This document shows positions 12,245 to 22,969 of a stretch of DNA of 64,000 nt, in pieces; within the stretch, counting starts at the first letter, position 1, and each line of letters opens with the position of its first letter. Below the pieces are notes generated by a model. It ran no database searches. It saw only the letters and a program-made list of their open reading frames with translations, and had not been told where the DNA came from. The position numbers and the translations under genes were made by a program. The stretch is from Dillenia suffruticosa (Eukaryota > Streptophyta > Magnoliopsida > Dilleniales > Dilleniaceae): positions 23,685,201 through 23,749,200 of the forward strand of contig JAVTVX010000016.1 in the NCBI GenBank assembly GCA_033439265.1. The letters are read 5' to 3'.

Positions 12245-13267
12245 TCAAGTGGTTAGTACAACCACTATTAATAAGCCAACTTTCACTTGATTCGATGCCA
12301 GAGAAACATGTAGCAACAAATAGGTGATCCTCCTCCTCTTAATCAGCTGTCTTTGCTTCTTCATCGTGTTATTGAATTTTGTTTTTGCAAATAACAGCTT
12401 CATACCCAATCTGATTGCATTTAGTGTACTTTGCATCAGGTCTTCTCCAGCATCTAAATGGAGGATGACCCTTCTTTCTACAGTTTTTGCCAGGTGGATA
12501 GGATTTCTTCTAATCTTCACCCTTTCCTTTTGCACCGGTTGATGCTGTACTTGTCCCAATTCCTTCAAAATCCTTCTTCTTCTTCTTCTTTTTGTTCTTG
12601 GCCATGTTTTGATGCTTGGCTGCCAAAACTCCTTTGGTTGTTGTATCTTCTCTCATCAGTTTTCTTTGTTCTTGTGCTTGCAATGAGTTAAGCAATTCTA
12701 CTAAAGAAAATTTTGACAGATCCTTGGTATTCTCCAAGGTAATAATGGTTGCTTCATATCTTTCAGGTACTATAACAAGAATTTTTTTTACTATTCTGAG
12801 TCAGTAAATTCAGAGCCAAGACCCTCACTTTGTTTGCGATGCTAAGAAGTCTGTCGAAGTAATCTTTAATCATCTCGGAGTCCTTCATTCTTTGAAGTTC
12901 AAAATCCCTGATCAAGTTCAGGACTTGCATCCCTTTAATTCTTTCATCTCCTTCATATTCGTTCTTAAGATAATCGCATATCTCTTTTGCTGACTTCAGA
13001 GACATGATACAAGTGAACATGGTGGATGAGACTGCAGCAAACAAGTAGGCTTTTTACCTTTGATTTCTTTGTCTTTTTCTCCTTCCATGCTTTGATATGT
13101 GCCGTGGTGGGGTTGTTCGGAAGTGTAGGGATTTCATAGTCTTTTTTCAGTGCTTCCCAAAGATCCAAAGCTTCCAAGTTTCTCTCGATACGTACTGCCC
13201 AAATCTAGTAGTTGTCTCCATCGAACATCGGCGGAGGAATTGAGGAGAAACTAGCTTCGGCTTCCAT
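12245..13267 (-). pseudogene. Copia gag-like remnant with degraded zinc knuckle
   Basis: The minus-strand frame starts at an ATG at 13267 (MEAEASFSSIPPPMFDGDNY) and hits TAG immediately. Further in, LEALDLWEALKKDYEIP and DYFDRLLSIANKVR are typical of plant copia gag. Near 12420-12440 the CCHC knuckle reads YTKCNQIGYEAVICKNK, so one Cys and the His of the usual motif are both Tyr. Confidence 0.78.
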
Positions 13268-13309
13268 GATGCATCAAATTCACACACACACATGTCCCTT
13301 AAGAAAATT

Positions 13310-13321
13310 GTTCTGAAACCA
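13310..13321 (-). other. Copia primer-binding site
   Basis: Just inside the 5' LTR the minus strand reads TGGTTTCAGAAC, matching ten of twelve bases of TGGTATCAGAGC, the complement of the initiator-Met tRNA 3' end used by most plant copia elements. Confidence 0.75.
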
Positions 13322-13323
13322 AA

Positions 13324-13485
13324 TGAAGTTAAATTTTTTGAAGAACAGAGAGAAAAATAAACTTACATTAATCATTGAAAACATTACAATTTAAAACTTG
13401 ATTAATAACTACCCACTATGATCATAGTCATAAGATTATGCCATGATCACAAACATGAATAAAAAAAATAATCAACTCCATGTCA
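13324..13485 (-). repeat. Copia 5' LTR
   Basis: 162 bp, partner of 9098-9259, with the same TG..CA termini. It is followed inward by the primer-binding site, which fixes the minus-strand orientation of the element. Confidence 0.85.
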
Positions 13486-14447
13486 GGGGTCCTAAATGAA
13501 TCTCAGGTAAATGCTCTACATTTAAAATGTCATTCTTGTAGTTTGATACCCAAGGAGAAACATTAAAAAAAATGGAAATTTTCTTGTATTCTATGAGGCT
13601 GCAAAATATGGTTGATTTGGGACAGTTGTTGATCCTTTTGTAGAGCAATGCGGAAGCCAAACAGTTTAACGTTTTTGACAAAATTGGAAATTATGATGAT
13701 ATCTTTTACTATAGCAATAAGTTTGACAATGCTAATGAGATAGATGAGCCTCATCACTAAACACCAACCTAAATTGCTATTACTTTGTTATCTGAATCAA
13801 AAGGAGCCGCGAACAATTGATATGTGAAATCTCTGGGTTTGGCAGTGCCGACTGTTAATGCCGAAGGTCAGAAATTTTGGCTGTGATGTGCAGTTAGGCT
13901 CGTTTATTTATATATACGAGATGCAATCAGCATAACTGTCTGTTTTGAGTTGAAGTCAACTTTTGAATATTTTGTAACAATTAATGATAAAATATTGATG
14001 ATAATATCCCAGAAAAATGAAAAAGGATAACTAGTTCATTTGATTTTTCACCTTTGTTAAAGAGGGTTGGGCGTTGTTGAACCAGTAATACCCAACAATT
14101 GGATCAAATTAAAATTGAAGTGGACACCCAATTGTGGAAGCAATGAACCCGACTATATTACAGAAAACCACGCGCATGAGGCCCCTGGTTGGGCTGACAA
14201 TGAGGGTTCAGCTATTCGCCAAGAAGCCAAGTCAAAGTCTTGGGGGGCCATGCACTTGACTTCGCAAATTGTATTCAATCTTTGGGATCACTGCTTTTAT
14301 ATACCTTTTCTATTTGCTTGACTGATATTATTACCCTTTGTAGGTATTACTATGACGGTTTTCATCTTTGTAAAATGTTTGGTTCGAAACTTTTACATAC
14401 TTGATTGATGATAAACATAATTAAACACTTATATTTACATATTCTTA

Positions 14448-14695
14448 TTACGCATCAGTGATCAACACTGGGGCTTGGAACCCTGCCGTGCTTATGACGC
14501 CTTTGCCTCCTATAAAAACCACAATCGTCTCTTGCAACTGCAATGTCGTCTTTGGAAGTTGTACCTCTGAAACCTTGTAAATTCTTCTGCAAATGTTGAA
14601 ACTAGCCTCTTCTTCTTGTTTCTCTAAAATGATGGACAGCCTCGTCCGCTGAGTCCCTGCCAACTCTGGTGGCTCCTCGCCGCAAATATTAGATT
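14448..14695 (-). other. Unrecognised open frame, possible exon remnant
   Basis: The minus strand is open across this stretch and has a balanced composition (LSIILEKQEEEASFNICRR, VSEVQLPKTTLQLQETIVVF), unlike the low-complexity frames nearby. I recognise no family. It has no neighbouring exon or clear splice partner that I could identify, so it may be a chance frame or a gene fragment. Confidence 0.2.
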
Positions 14696-14743
14696 GGAAT
14701 CTAATTAATAGAAATTGTTTTCATGTGTGTCTATATATATATA

Positions 14744-14750
<7 letters not shown>

Positions 14751-14790
<40 letters not shown>
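14751..14790. repeat. (AT)n microsatellite
   Basis: A 40-base AT run, with a shorter related run at 14732-14744. It is self-complementary and could extrude or mis-assemble. Confidence 0.9.
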
Positions 14791-14795
<5 letters not shown>

Positions 14796-17124
14796 TACTG
14801 TAAATTTTATAGTTATTTGATATTTTAGAAAAGTAAATAATAGATTTACCTAAACTAAAATGCAATAGTTATGACTCAATTAAACATAAGTTTATTTTGG
14901 CTCCCAATCATCTCGAGAGACCTATGGATATGAATTGGATTACTATTTAAGCGTGGCTCTCAAAAGGGGTCATTTAAAATTTTCTTGAACAAGTGACATA
15001 ACATACACTTTCATCCCCTCTCAATTACCTTTCGAGATGAACTTCAATTGCTTCAACCACAATTGAACTCATGCAAAAACTTTTGCCATTGAGGCCATGC
15101 CCGCAATGGGGGGGGGGGTCACCATGGCCATTTGTCCCCCTAGATGTCAACTTCATGGCGAAAAGATTGTTAAAATAAGTATTTTAATCTGGCTTTGACT
15201 CTCTCTAATGACCTTTCCTTAAAACCTGTTGGCCATCACTTTGGCAATCCGCATGCTATTGTCCAAACGGAGTAATGGGGTGGGGTTGGGTATATTTTGC
15301 GGAGGTTCAAACAATGGAAGAGGAGATGATGATGTCAACACGTTTCAACTTCGAACCATAAAGAAGGTGGCTTTATATTAAATATGGGAGGCACAGGCAG
15401 GTAATGTTTGCTCTTCTTTTACCTTAATTGACGCTCTCCACCGCTCTCCTTCCCTCTCATTTGGGCCCAATTGACCCCACCTTATTAACCAATTGCCTTG
15501 GCTTATCCCCTTTATCTCTTTTCTTTCCAAATAATTAAAATTAATTCAAGAATGGTGGCATCCCGCAATTCTACAAATCTCATCTCTCATCCTATTAATA
15601 GATACATGTGTTAATGTAGAGATAACTTTAAACATTTCCAAGATAAATGCCATGTCTTTGAGTAAAAAACTTTAAACCTTCTAGTAATTAGAAATGTGAA
15701 TATTCCCCTAATAGCTTTGAAGAAAAATCATTCATCATTCAAGTAATAATTTTAGGTTTTTTGCATAATCTTTAAACTTTATTTCATGGTAACATCAAGG
15801 GACCAGTGAATATTGATACTTGCGGGAGTCTTAGAAAGTCCATTTAATTTATTTGCTTGCAATATTTTTAATAAAAATAAAAGAATTTTTATAATATAAA
15901 TTTTTTAAGTAAAAATTACACCGTGTAAAGTAAAATAATTCTTTTTTTTTTTTTTTTGCATGATAAAATTCACATAAACTTAGGTGTATCTAATTTCAAT
16001 TTTATTCTTTCAAATGATGCAAAAAACATGGGTATGAACTCTTTAATTTTAAGAAGAGTTATTATTTTGGGGAGGTGGCCGGTTCGACAAGATTTCGGTT
16101 AACAGAAGAATTGGTCAAACATCATTTATGGAAGCAAAAAACATACATGGAAGTAGGGAAGCTAAGCTTGCGGTCCAAGTCTGCTACTCCTAAAAGTCTT
16201 GTAAGGATGAATTCGGGTTCGTGTGTGCTTTCCCTTCTTTCCCATTTGGGACTTCAGAATCCAATATGAACCAAAGCTGTCAAACTTGGTATTTTCCTCC
16301 CAGTCAAACCAAACGTGTGACTCAATTCTCTCTCTCTCTCTCTCTAGTCTTCCTTCTCACGCGCTCCTTACCGACCTGATGTGACAGATGAATTCCCTGA
16401 ACGAAATGAATTATCTTGCCTTGACCAGACCAAACCTTGTAATCTTATGTAACTTCACTTATCCTATGAATAAATAACCTTATTCTGAACTGAGAATAGT
16501 CTAAATAGAAAAAGAAAATAAATGGATTTTATGCTTACCCAATTAAGAGAGAGAGAGAGAGAGAGAAACAAAATTACAACATAAATAAAATAACTTCCAT
16601 AAATTTTTATCTTGTATTCAGCATTATAGAAAGGGTCTAAACGTTCAAACTTGTGAATTTTTGAATCAATAATTCTTGAAGAAGTTGCATCTTTATGCTT
16701 GATAGTAGTTTTAGTATTCAAAGTTTGACGATTTTACTTTCATGGACACAGGTGTTGAATATGTCTAAAGCAAATTATGAGAATTTTCAACTTAATTTTT
16801 CTATCTAACCATTCCCTACCAAGCCCCCCTTCGTATTATGCCTAACTAATACAACAATTATGTACTCTAAGATGTTGAGACAAAAGGATTGTGAACAGTT
16901 GCCTGAAAAGAATATTGGTATTGCATAAATTAGTATAAGATTAAACTTCACATGTAGATGAGAATGACATTGTATGACTTGCATTGCACAAAACCCTTAG
17001 GGTCAACCTTACACTCGAGCAAGCTCTAGTGCTATTGGCGCGTCAGACTCCTTACAAGGTTCGGAGTTGACATTGTCAACTAAATCGAAACGGAAACATG
17101 TACAACTGTTTCTTTCTTTCACAA

Positions 17125-17132
17125 TATAAAAA
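17125..17132 (+). promoter_or_regulatory. TATA box of the secreted-peptide gene
   Basis: TATAAAAA lies 137 bases before the start codon. Transcription would begin near 17155-17165, giving a leader that consists largely of the (TC)n tract. Confidence 0.65.
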
Positions 17133-17178
17133 CCCTTCACACCCCCTTCGCTTATTTGCATTACAACCAAACCAATCA

Positions 17179-17180
<2 letters not shown>

Positions 17181-17227
<47 letters not shown>
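17181..17227 (+). repeat. (TC)23 tract in the 5' leader
   Basis: Perfect TC run of 47 bases between the TATA box and the ATG at 17262. CT-rich leaders are common in plant genes, but this one is long enough to be polymorphic. Confidence 0.9.
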
Positions 17228-17228
<1 letters not shown>

Positions 17229-17261
17229 AACCAAAACCTCATCGCTTGTGCAACATTTGAT

Positions 17262-17624
17262 ATGGCTGTCGAAAGAAGCAAGCTGGTGATATGCTACCTA
17301 GTAATACTTCTTCTCACCATATTGTCGCAGACACAGAGCTCGTTGGGTAGACCTTTCCACGTTGTTCTTAATACCCACGATGACGGTTTTGCAGCAGCAA
17401 TAGAACCGCAGTCGAATCTTGACCTTCCAATAGATGACAAAGATGAATTGAAGGACGTGCATGTCAATGCTCCCATGCCATGTGATACGGATTCCTCCAA
17501 TACCAAGATTCTGAGGCCCAAAAAGCTCGCCGGAAAATTTGGCCCTTTACTCCTCAATGTTCTTCCCAAAGGTTCCGTACCACCATCCGGCCCCAGCAAA
17601 GGAATTAATGATTTGAACAACTAG
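17262..17624 (+). CDS. IDA-like/PIP-type secreted signalling peptide precursor
   Basis: Intact single-exon gene for a 120-residue precursor. Residues 1 to about 29 form a signal peptide (KLVICYLVILLLTIL core). The middle is acidic and variable. The C-terminus has FGPLLLNVLPKGS followed by VPPSGPSKGIND at 106-117. This places it in the IDA-like (IDL) group, whose mature EPIP peptide (typically PIPPSAPSKRHN) is cut out in the apoplast and bound by HAESA-type receptor kinases; the SGPS core is also shared with PIP peptides. Here the usual Arg-His before Asn is Gly-Ile, and five residues follow the Asn, unlike classical IDA, which ends there. A TATA box and TC-rich leader lie upstream, so it looks expressed. 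Family placement is by motif; the biological role (abscission, root or stress signalling) is not decidable here. Confidence 0.8.
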   Translation: MAVERSKLVICYLVILLLTILSQTQSSLGRPFHVVLNTHDDGFAAAIEPQSNLDLPIDDKDELKDVHVNAPMPCDTDSSNTKILRPKKLAGKFGPLLLNVLPKGSVPPSGPSKGINDLNN

Positions 17625-19030
17625 AATCACTAGCAATACAATATTCGTTATTCTTTTTTTCTAGGAGTTAGGACGATGCTTATACATGTAAATAGGCCTT
17701 ACCTGAAGAATAAGGCCTTTTGGTATACAAAAAACAAAACATCAATGTGTTCTTTTTGTTATTTCTAGGCCTTGGGGCCTGGGGGGGGGGGGTTTAAGGT
17801 ATTAGGTTTCCCATTTCTTGGTTTGTAATACTCTTGTCATGGTCTGATCTTAATATGTAAAAATTGGTTAACATTCCATTTAATTCACAGATAAAAGTTT
17901 TACAATAATTGGAATTTTTTTTTTTTTTTTTTGAGATTCAGTTACTAATTCATGATTTGACGATGATGAAATTTTCTTAATTTGAGTTAACAACGTTGGC
18001 TAATGTTGAACATTTTTTTTTAACTATTGCATTCAAATACTAATTACATGAGAATGTAACAAAGACAGGGGTCTCTGTTTCCATCGTAAGATGTAAGATG
18101 CGCAAGAACAATGGGTAGGCCGCGTGTGGCTCGAGAAAAGCCCAGAAAGAAACATGGTTTAATGCTCTGCCAGCATTTCTGTGCATGTGTTTCGAAAGAG
18201 CTAGCAGAAGCTTCTCTCTACCCCTTATTCAAAAACAATTTAATATGTGTCGATAAAGTTTATTTTGTGTGCACTTAATCCTTCAGGGCGCCAGCAAAGG
18301 ATTATTAGGATAGTGCTTTAAAGTTTAAAATATAATCCTTTGTTAGTGTCTGATTTTGAGAAGATGAGATTAGTTTTGGAAGTAACTGTGCCGTCCTGAT
18401 ATTTTGGTGCCGGCTTCTTAATACTAAATATCTCTTCAACTTACCTTAAGCTTAGGTTGAGGGTTGCCTAATTAGAACAAATTAAGAAGCTGCCTTTCTA
18501 TGACTGATTTCATGGATTGTACAAACTTGTGGAGAATACAGACATAAGTCTTTTTTTGATTTTTATCTTTTGAAGATCAAAGGACGCAAATTTTGTAGGC
18601 CGCCTGCCTTGACCCTGACCAAACCATTTAAGACACTGCATACCATTGTACAAGGACCTTTCCCTTGTAATAAGCATGGGTCGATTCCAAGCAACTTCCT
18701 CTTGTGCTTTCGAGAAAATCATTGTAACTTGTATGATTATTAATTAATATTAACTATTCGATTTTGATAAGGAGTTTCTGCTAAGGGTCGTTTAGTAAGG
18801 TAGAAGAGAGTAAAGGGAAGCACTGACCATCGGTAAGAATCAAAATTAGAATTTCATAATTTCATATTAAGAGAAAGTGTTGTGAGGCTGTATCAAGAAA
18901 ATTCTTACTTTTTTCGTTGTCTACCAAAGAAACTTGGGCCGCCGAATGGGAATTGTTGCGTTCAATGGGAAAGGAAGAGGACGTGGCAGTGAGACACGAT
19001 GTGTGTTTTCCTAAAATATTAATTCTGTCC
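17625..19030. other. 3' flank and intergenic DNA
   Basis: The first 250-300 bases are the likely 3' UTR of the peptide gene. The remainder has a poly-G run (about 17780-17791), poly-T runs and short frames without family resemblance. Confidence 0.5.
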
Positions 19031-20075
19031 TTGTCAACAAGAAGTTTTGTACCAAAATAAATCTTTTGAAAAAAAATATTTTAAAATGATCTATAGAGTA
19101 AAATAATTCTCAATGTAATTCATATTTATCACGAGTTGAACCCATAATAAGGTGACATGACAGTATCAAGAGTGTCGCATCTTCAAAACATGACATAACT
19201 TGTTGCGACTTGAAGATGGTGAAACCCTGTCGCTGGTTGAAGTCGTGACACTGTATGCCGAACCACAAAGGAGAGGCCCGTGGGCCCAATCCGTAGCAAA
19301 GTCCCGTAGGCCAACGGGCCGAACTATTTTTTGGCAAAACATCGTAAAATCTAAAAGATTAAAATAAGTCCAACATGAATTGTTTGTCTAAATAATAAAA
19401 AAAAGTAAGAAAGTAAAAACAAAAAGGGAAGGGAGATGTCGGACTTGAATTAGATATTCTGCTCACTCTGTTACATTTAATCCATTTGATAAATAAAGAA
19501 ATCCAAATTTGTTAATTAACAAATAAAACTCTAATATTTGAGAGAGAGAGACAAAGGGAGAGACGGAAATACACACACAGGCAATAGATCTGCAAGAAAA
19601 CATGGTCGAGTTGGTGAAAACTTAACTCGGTTGAAGTACAAGTAGAAGAAGATGAATAGTCAGAGACCACATCTCTAGCCACTCTGGAGGTAAGCTTCCG
19701 GTCCAAAAACTGAAAACAAACTCTAGGATTCACAAGAAAAAAAAATGATATTTTAGGAAGGGAAGCACCTCAAAAGAAGCTGACGATTTTGATTTTGTGA
19801 TCTTTTGTACTCTCATTAAAATCATTTTGCTGGTAGGTCTTTATTTTCTCTTTCTTCCAATTCTTTTCTTTTCTTTTTTCTCTCTCTATCTTATTTAATA
19901 AAATACCCATATACCATCCATACCAATTCTCTTAATTAAGCTCTATAGTTTTTAGCTCGACTGTTTGTCCTTCATGTGCTTTGTTAATTATTAAACAAAA
20001 AAAATATTTTTACACTAATAATGTCCGTCTATTTATTTATTTGTTTTTTTTTTGTTTTTTGTGATTTTATAACAA
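19031..20075 (+). repeat. Left arm of the long inverted repeat
   Basis: Pairs with 20392-21790. This arm has lost several CpG sites that the right arm keeps, for example GTCGCATCTTCAAAACATG here against CGCGTTTTGAAGACGC in the right arm read in reverse. That pattern suggests deamination of methylated cytosine. Confidence 0.7.
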
Positions 20076-20391
20076 GGGTGGAGAGGGGAAACAAAAAGTC
20101 TTAAACCATATTTTAAATTTGTATATTTTAACCAAATTATAAATTATTAACAATTATATTGAAAATAAAATCATATAAAATTTCAATGTATAAAAATAAT
20201 TTTTGAAAGCCATCACAAATTAATGAATCAAAATGACAAAATTATTATAATTTTTGATATTTCATCATCTGGTTAATTATAACCCTGTTACACTTCCATG
20301 GTAGTCATTGATGGTAAGGTGACCGTGGACACCCTGAGCAATATCTAGACTCCGTTGCTCAATATTGACTAGGACCTTACAGTTGTCAACA

Positions 20392-21790
20392 CTTTTTTGT
20401 AAAATCAAAACAAATAATAAACAAATAAATAAATAGGAGCATTTTTAGTGTAAAATTATTTTTTTTGTTTAATAATTAAAAAAAAGTGGAGAACAAACAT
20501 GCGAGCTAGATGTTATAGGGCGTAATTAAGAGGGTTGGGGGTGGGTCTAAGGGCAAAAAGAGTTGGGCCATGTATGTGTCGTAGGATGAAAACAATAAGG
20601 TTGGGCATGGAAAGGAATTGTCATTTACAATTAAAGATCTTAGTCCAATTCTCCGTCTCATCGTCGAGTCAGCACTCAGACCCTTATATCATACATACAG
20701 ACTGTACTGTCCATAAAATAAAAATGTAGAGAGAGAAAGAGATATATAAAGAGAGAGAGAGAGAGGGAGAGAGAGCGAGATAATGAGGTTGCATGTGAAA
20801 AACGTATCAAAAGTCGACCCTCTGTATTATGTATTGATACTATATGAATATTTTATTATGTAAGAAAGAGAGTGGAAAATGAAACAAAAGAATTGAAAGA
20901 AAGAGAAAAGAAAGACCCACAAGCAAAATGATTTTAGTGAAGGTATAGAGGATCTCAAAATCAAAATCGTCAACGTTTGGGGTGCTCCCATTCTCAAAAT
21001 ATTCATATTTTATTATGAATATTTTTTTTCCTGTAACTCCTAAATTTTGTTTTCGGTTTTTGGGCAGGAACCTTCAGAATGGATAGAGATATGGTCTCTG
21101 ACTGTTCATCTTCTTCTACTTGTATTTCAATCGAGTCAAGTTTTCGCCAACTCAACTATGTTTTTTTGTAGGTCTGTTGTCTGTGTGTGTATTTCCCTCC
21201 CTCTTTTTGTTTCTCTCTCAAACATTATGGTTTTATTTGTTAGTTAACAAATATGAGTTTCTTTGTTTGTCAAATGGGTATAAATGTAATAGAGTGAGCA
21301 TAGCATCTAATTTAATTCTAACATTCCCATTCTATTTTTGTTTTTACTTTCTTACTTTCTTTGATTATTTAGACAAACAATTCATATTGGATAAACAATT
21401 CATGTTAGAGTTGTTTTATTCTTTCAGATTTTACGATATCTTGTCAAAAAAGAGTTCGTCCCATTGACCCCGCGGGTTGGGCCCATGGGCCTCTCCTTTG
21501 TGGCCTGGAATGCCTTGTCGCGGGTTGAACCCGCGACAGGGCTTGATGCGTCTTCAAAACGCGATAAGTTGTGTCCGTTTTAAAGACGCGATACACTATA
21601 TCGAGTCTTGAAGACGCGACACTCTTGATACTGCCACGTCGCCTTGTTATGGGTTTAATCCGTGACATACCCTGTCACATGTTTAACTCGTGATAAATAT
21701 GAGTTAGATCCATAATTATTTTACTCTATAGATCATTTATTTTTTAAAAATATATATATATATTTCGGTACAAAACTCTTTGTCAAGATC
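20392..21790 (-). repeat. Right arm of the long inverted repeat
   Basis: Reverse complement of the left arm, with insertions between about 20535 and 20800 (GA-rich tracts at 20746-20778). A frame crossing 21081-21170 (MDRDMVSDCSSSSTCIS) has a counterpart in the left arm (ARDVVSDYSSSSTCTS), so both arms carry the same coding-like fragment, perhaps captured from a host gene I cannot name. Confidence 0.7.
21516..21538. repeat. Perfect 23-nt palindrome in the right arm
   Basis: TGTCGCGGGTT, a central G, then AACCCGCGACA. It lies in the GC-rich subterminal part of the inverted-repeat element; the left-arm counterpart near 19227-19250 is decayed. It may be a subterminal protein-binding site of the transposon, which is inference. 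Confidence 0.75.
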
Positions 21791-22969
21791 ATAAACATCG
21801 CCTTTTTTCTAAAAACAGTTGCAATTTTTTTTTTTAGAGGTAAAGCATGATCAAGTAATGCCCTAGAACCATGAGATCCGTTTTGTATATGAACATTGTT
21901 ACGAGGCAACCGGGGGTCGAGGATCATTAACCTTTTTTTGCGGGGGGGGATGGATGGGAAGTGTCCAGGATCATTAATGATATTGAATTTGAAATGACCA
22001 ATCTTTTTTTTTTTTGGGTAGATGGAAATGACCAATCTGATTGGGCCATTAATGGAATCAATTGCCAATACCTGCACAAATAAGCCCAAGACCATTTCGC
22101 TCCCTCATAGATCAGCCCATTTGTTGCTTCATTTCTACGCACAAGAGCAAAGCCAGCGTCATCAGACCAATTAAAGATCAAAGAGACCAAGTATTAAAAT
22201 GTTAAAATATTCCTGGGACAGTTTTGTAGTCATAAATCCTCTCTCCTAAATTGGTAATGCCTGGTTTGAATTTTTGTATAACAAAAAAATATCAAAATCA
22301 CTCAAATTAAAAAAAAAAAATTTGTCAATAGAAACTATTTTAACCGTTAACTCATTTAATTTGCATGGCATTACTTGCATAATTAAAATTGCAAATAGAT
22401 AGGTTCCTTGGGAAAAATTTTTGTCCCTGTAGCAGTAAATATGGTAAAAATTTGAACCCACTGCAAATTTTTTCACGCCCATCTTCTTCCCATGATTATT
22501 CTATTTACTGGGGAACTTATATAGTACTAAGATTTTAAGCTGGTGAATTTGAAGATGGTGAAACATGAACTACGGAGCTGAAATTCCCCCAAACACTGTT
22601 AGAGGTCCCCCCCCCTTCCCTTTCTTGAGCTTCCCATTGATAGAGGTTCATTGTTGCATTGATTTTAACGCGTAAACCCAGCTGATTTCTTTGGCCTACA
22701 TTTGATGAACCACTGCCAATGTTACCCTCGAAGTTCTGCAGCTCTAACTCAATATGAAAGACTATTTAAAGATAAATACTTGCATACATTTTGCCTTAAT
22801 CGGAAATTCTCTCTCTCGTTCTCTTGACATGCTTGGTAACTAGAATGTAACTCACAGTCTACCTGGCGCAAAACATTCCTCAACTTGGCCCCATTTTTCG
22901 TGGTTTTGTTCCTTTTTAATGCTGGAGGGTTAGTAAGGCAGGGATAAAATCAATCAGAGTCGTCAGAAG
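21791..22969. other. Intergenic, no supported gene
   Basis: Short frames only. A 14-base direct repeat (GAAATGACCAATCT) occurs at about 21990 and 22025 on either side of a poly-T run. The last 200 bases are the presumed promoter of the OVATE family locus. Confidence 0.5.

Larger units (their letters stand above)
9098..13485 (-). mobile_element. Defective Ty1/copia LTR retrotransposon (minus strand)
   Basis: A 4.39-kb element bounded by two 162-bp LTRs, each TG..CA. In minus-strand order it holds a primer-binding site, a gag-like frame, a CCHC remnant, a GAG-preintegrase/integrase region, reverse transcriptase and RNase H. That order (integrase before reverse transcriptase) is diagnostic of Ty1/copia. 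The single coding frame is cut by many stops and shifts, beginning with a TAG about 20 codons after the gag start, so the copy cannot encode a working polyprotein. The flanking 5 bases do not match (AAAAC left, GGGGT right). A purine-rich tract sits beside the 3' LTR (plus-strand 9260-9272). Confidence 0.9.
13486..17124. other. Intergenic, no firmly supported gene
   Basis: Mostly non-coding. Short frames at 13472-13757 and 14067-14321 resemble no family. A minus-strand frame at 14448-14695 is listed separately. A CT tract lies at 16327-16346 and a GA tract at 16548-16565. A poly-G run lies near 15109-15118. The segment 16720-17124 is the probable promoter of the secreted-peptide gene. Confidence 0.5.
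19031..21790. mobile_element. Long inverted-repeat (foldback or Mutator-like) element
   Basis: Two long arms are reverse complements of each other around a central AT-rich segment of about 320 bp. Outer ends share GAGTTTTGTACC/GAAGTTTTGTACC and CTATAGAGTAAAATAATT; the middle of each arm shares a conserved segment with GGTCTCTGACT and TCATCTTCTTCTACTTGTA; the inner parts share TTTAATTATTAAACAAAAAA and runs of ATTTATTT. The right arm has extra sequence (about 20535-20800). No transposase is seen, so it is non-autonomous. Arms of about 1 kb fit Mutator-like or foldback elements, but no convincing target-site duplication was found, so the class is inferred. Confidence 0.7.

Noticed and set aside
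17009..17281. Minus-strand frame with an Arg-Glu repeat opposite the secreted-peptide leader
   Set aside because: It is the reverse reading of the (TC)n leader and overlaps a well-supported gene on the other strand.
17294..17620. Minus-strand frame of 108 codons across the secreted-peptide gene
   Set aside because: Shadow of the real gene; the plus frame has a signal peptide and a conserved C-terminal motif, this one has neither.
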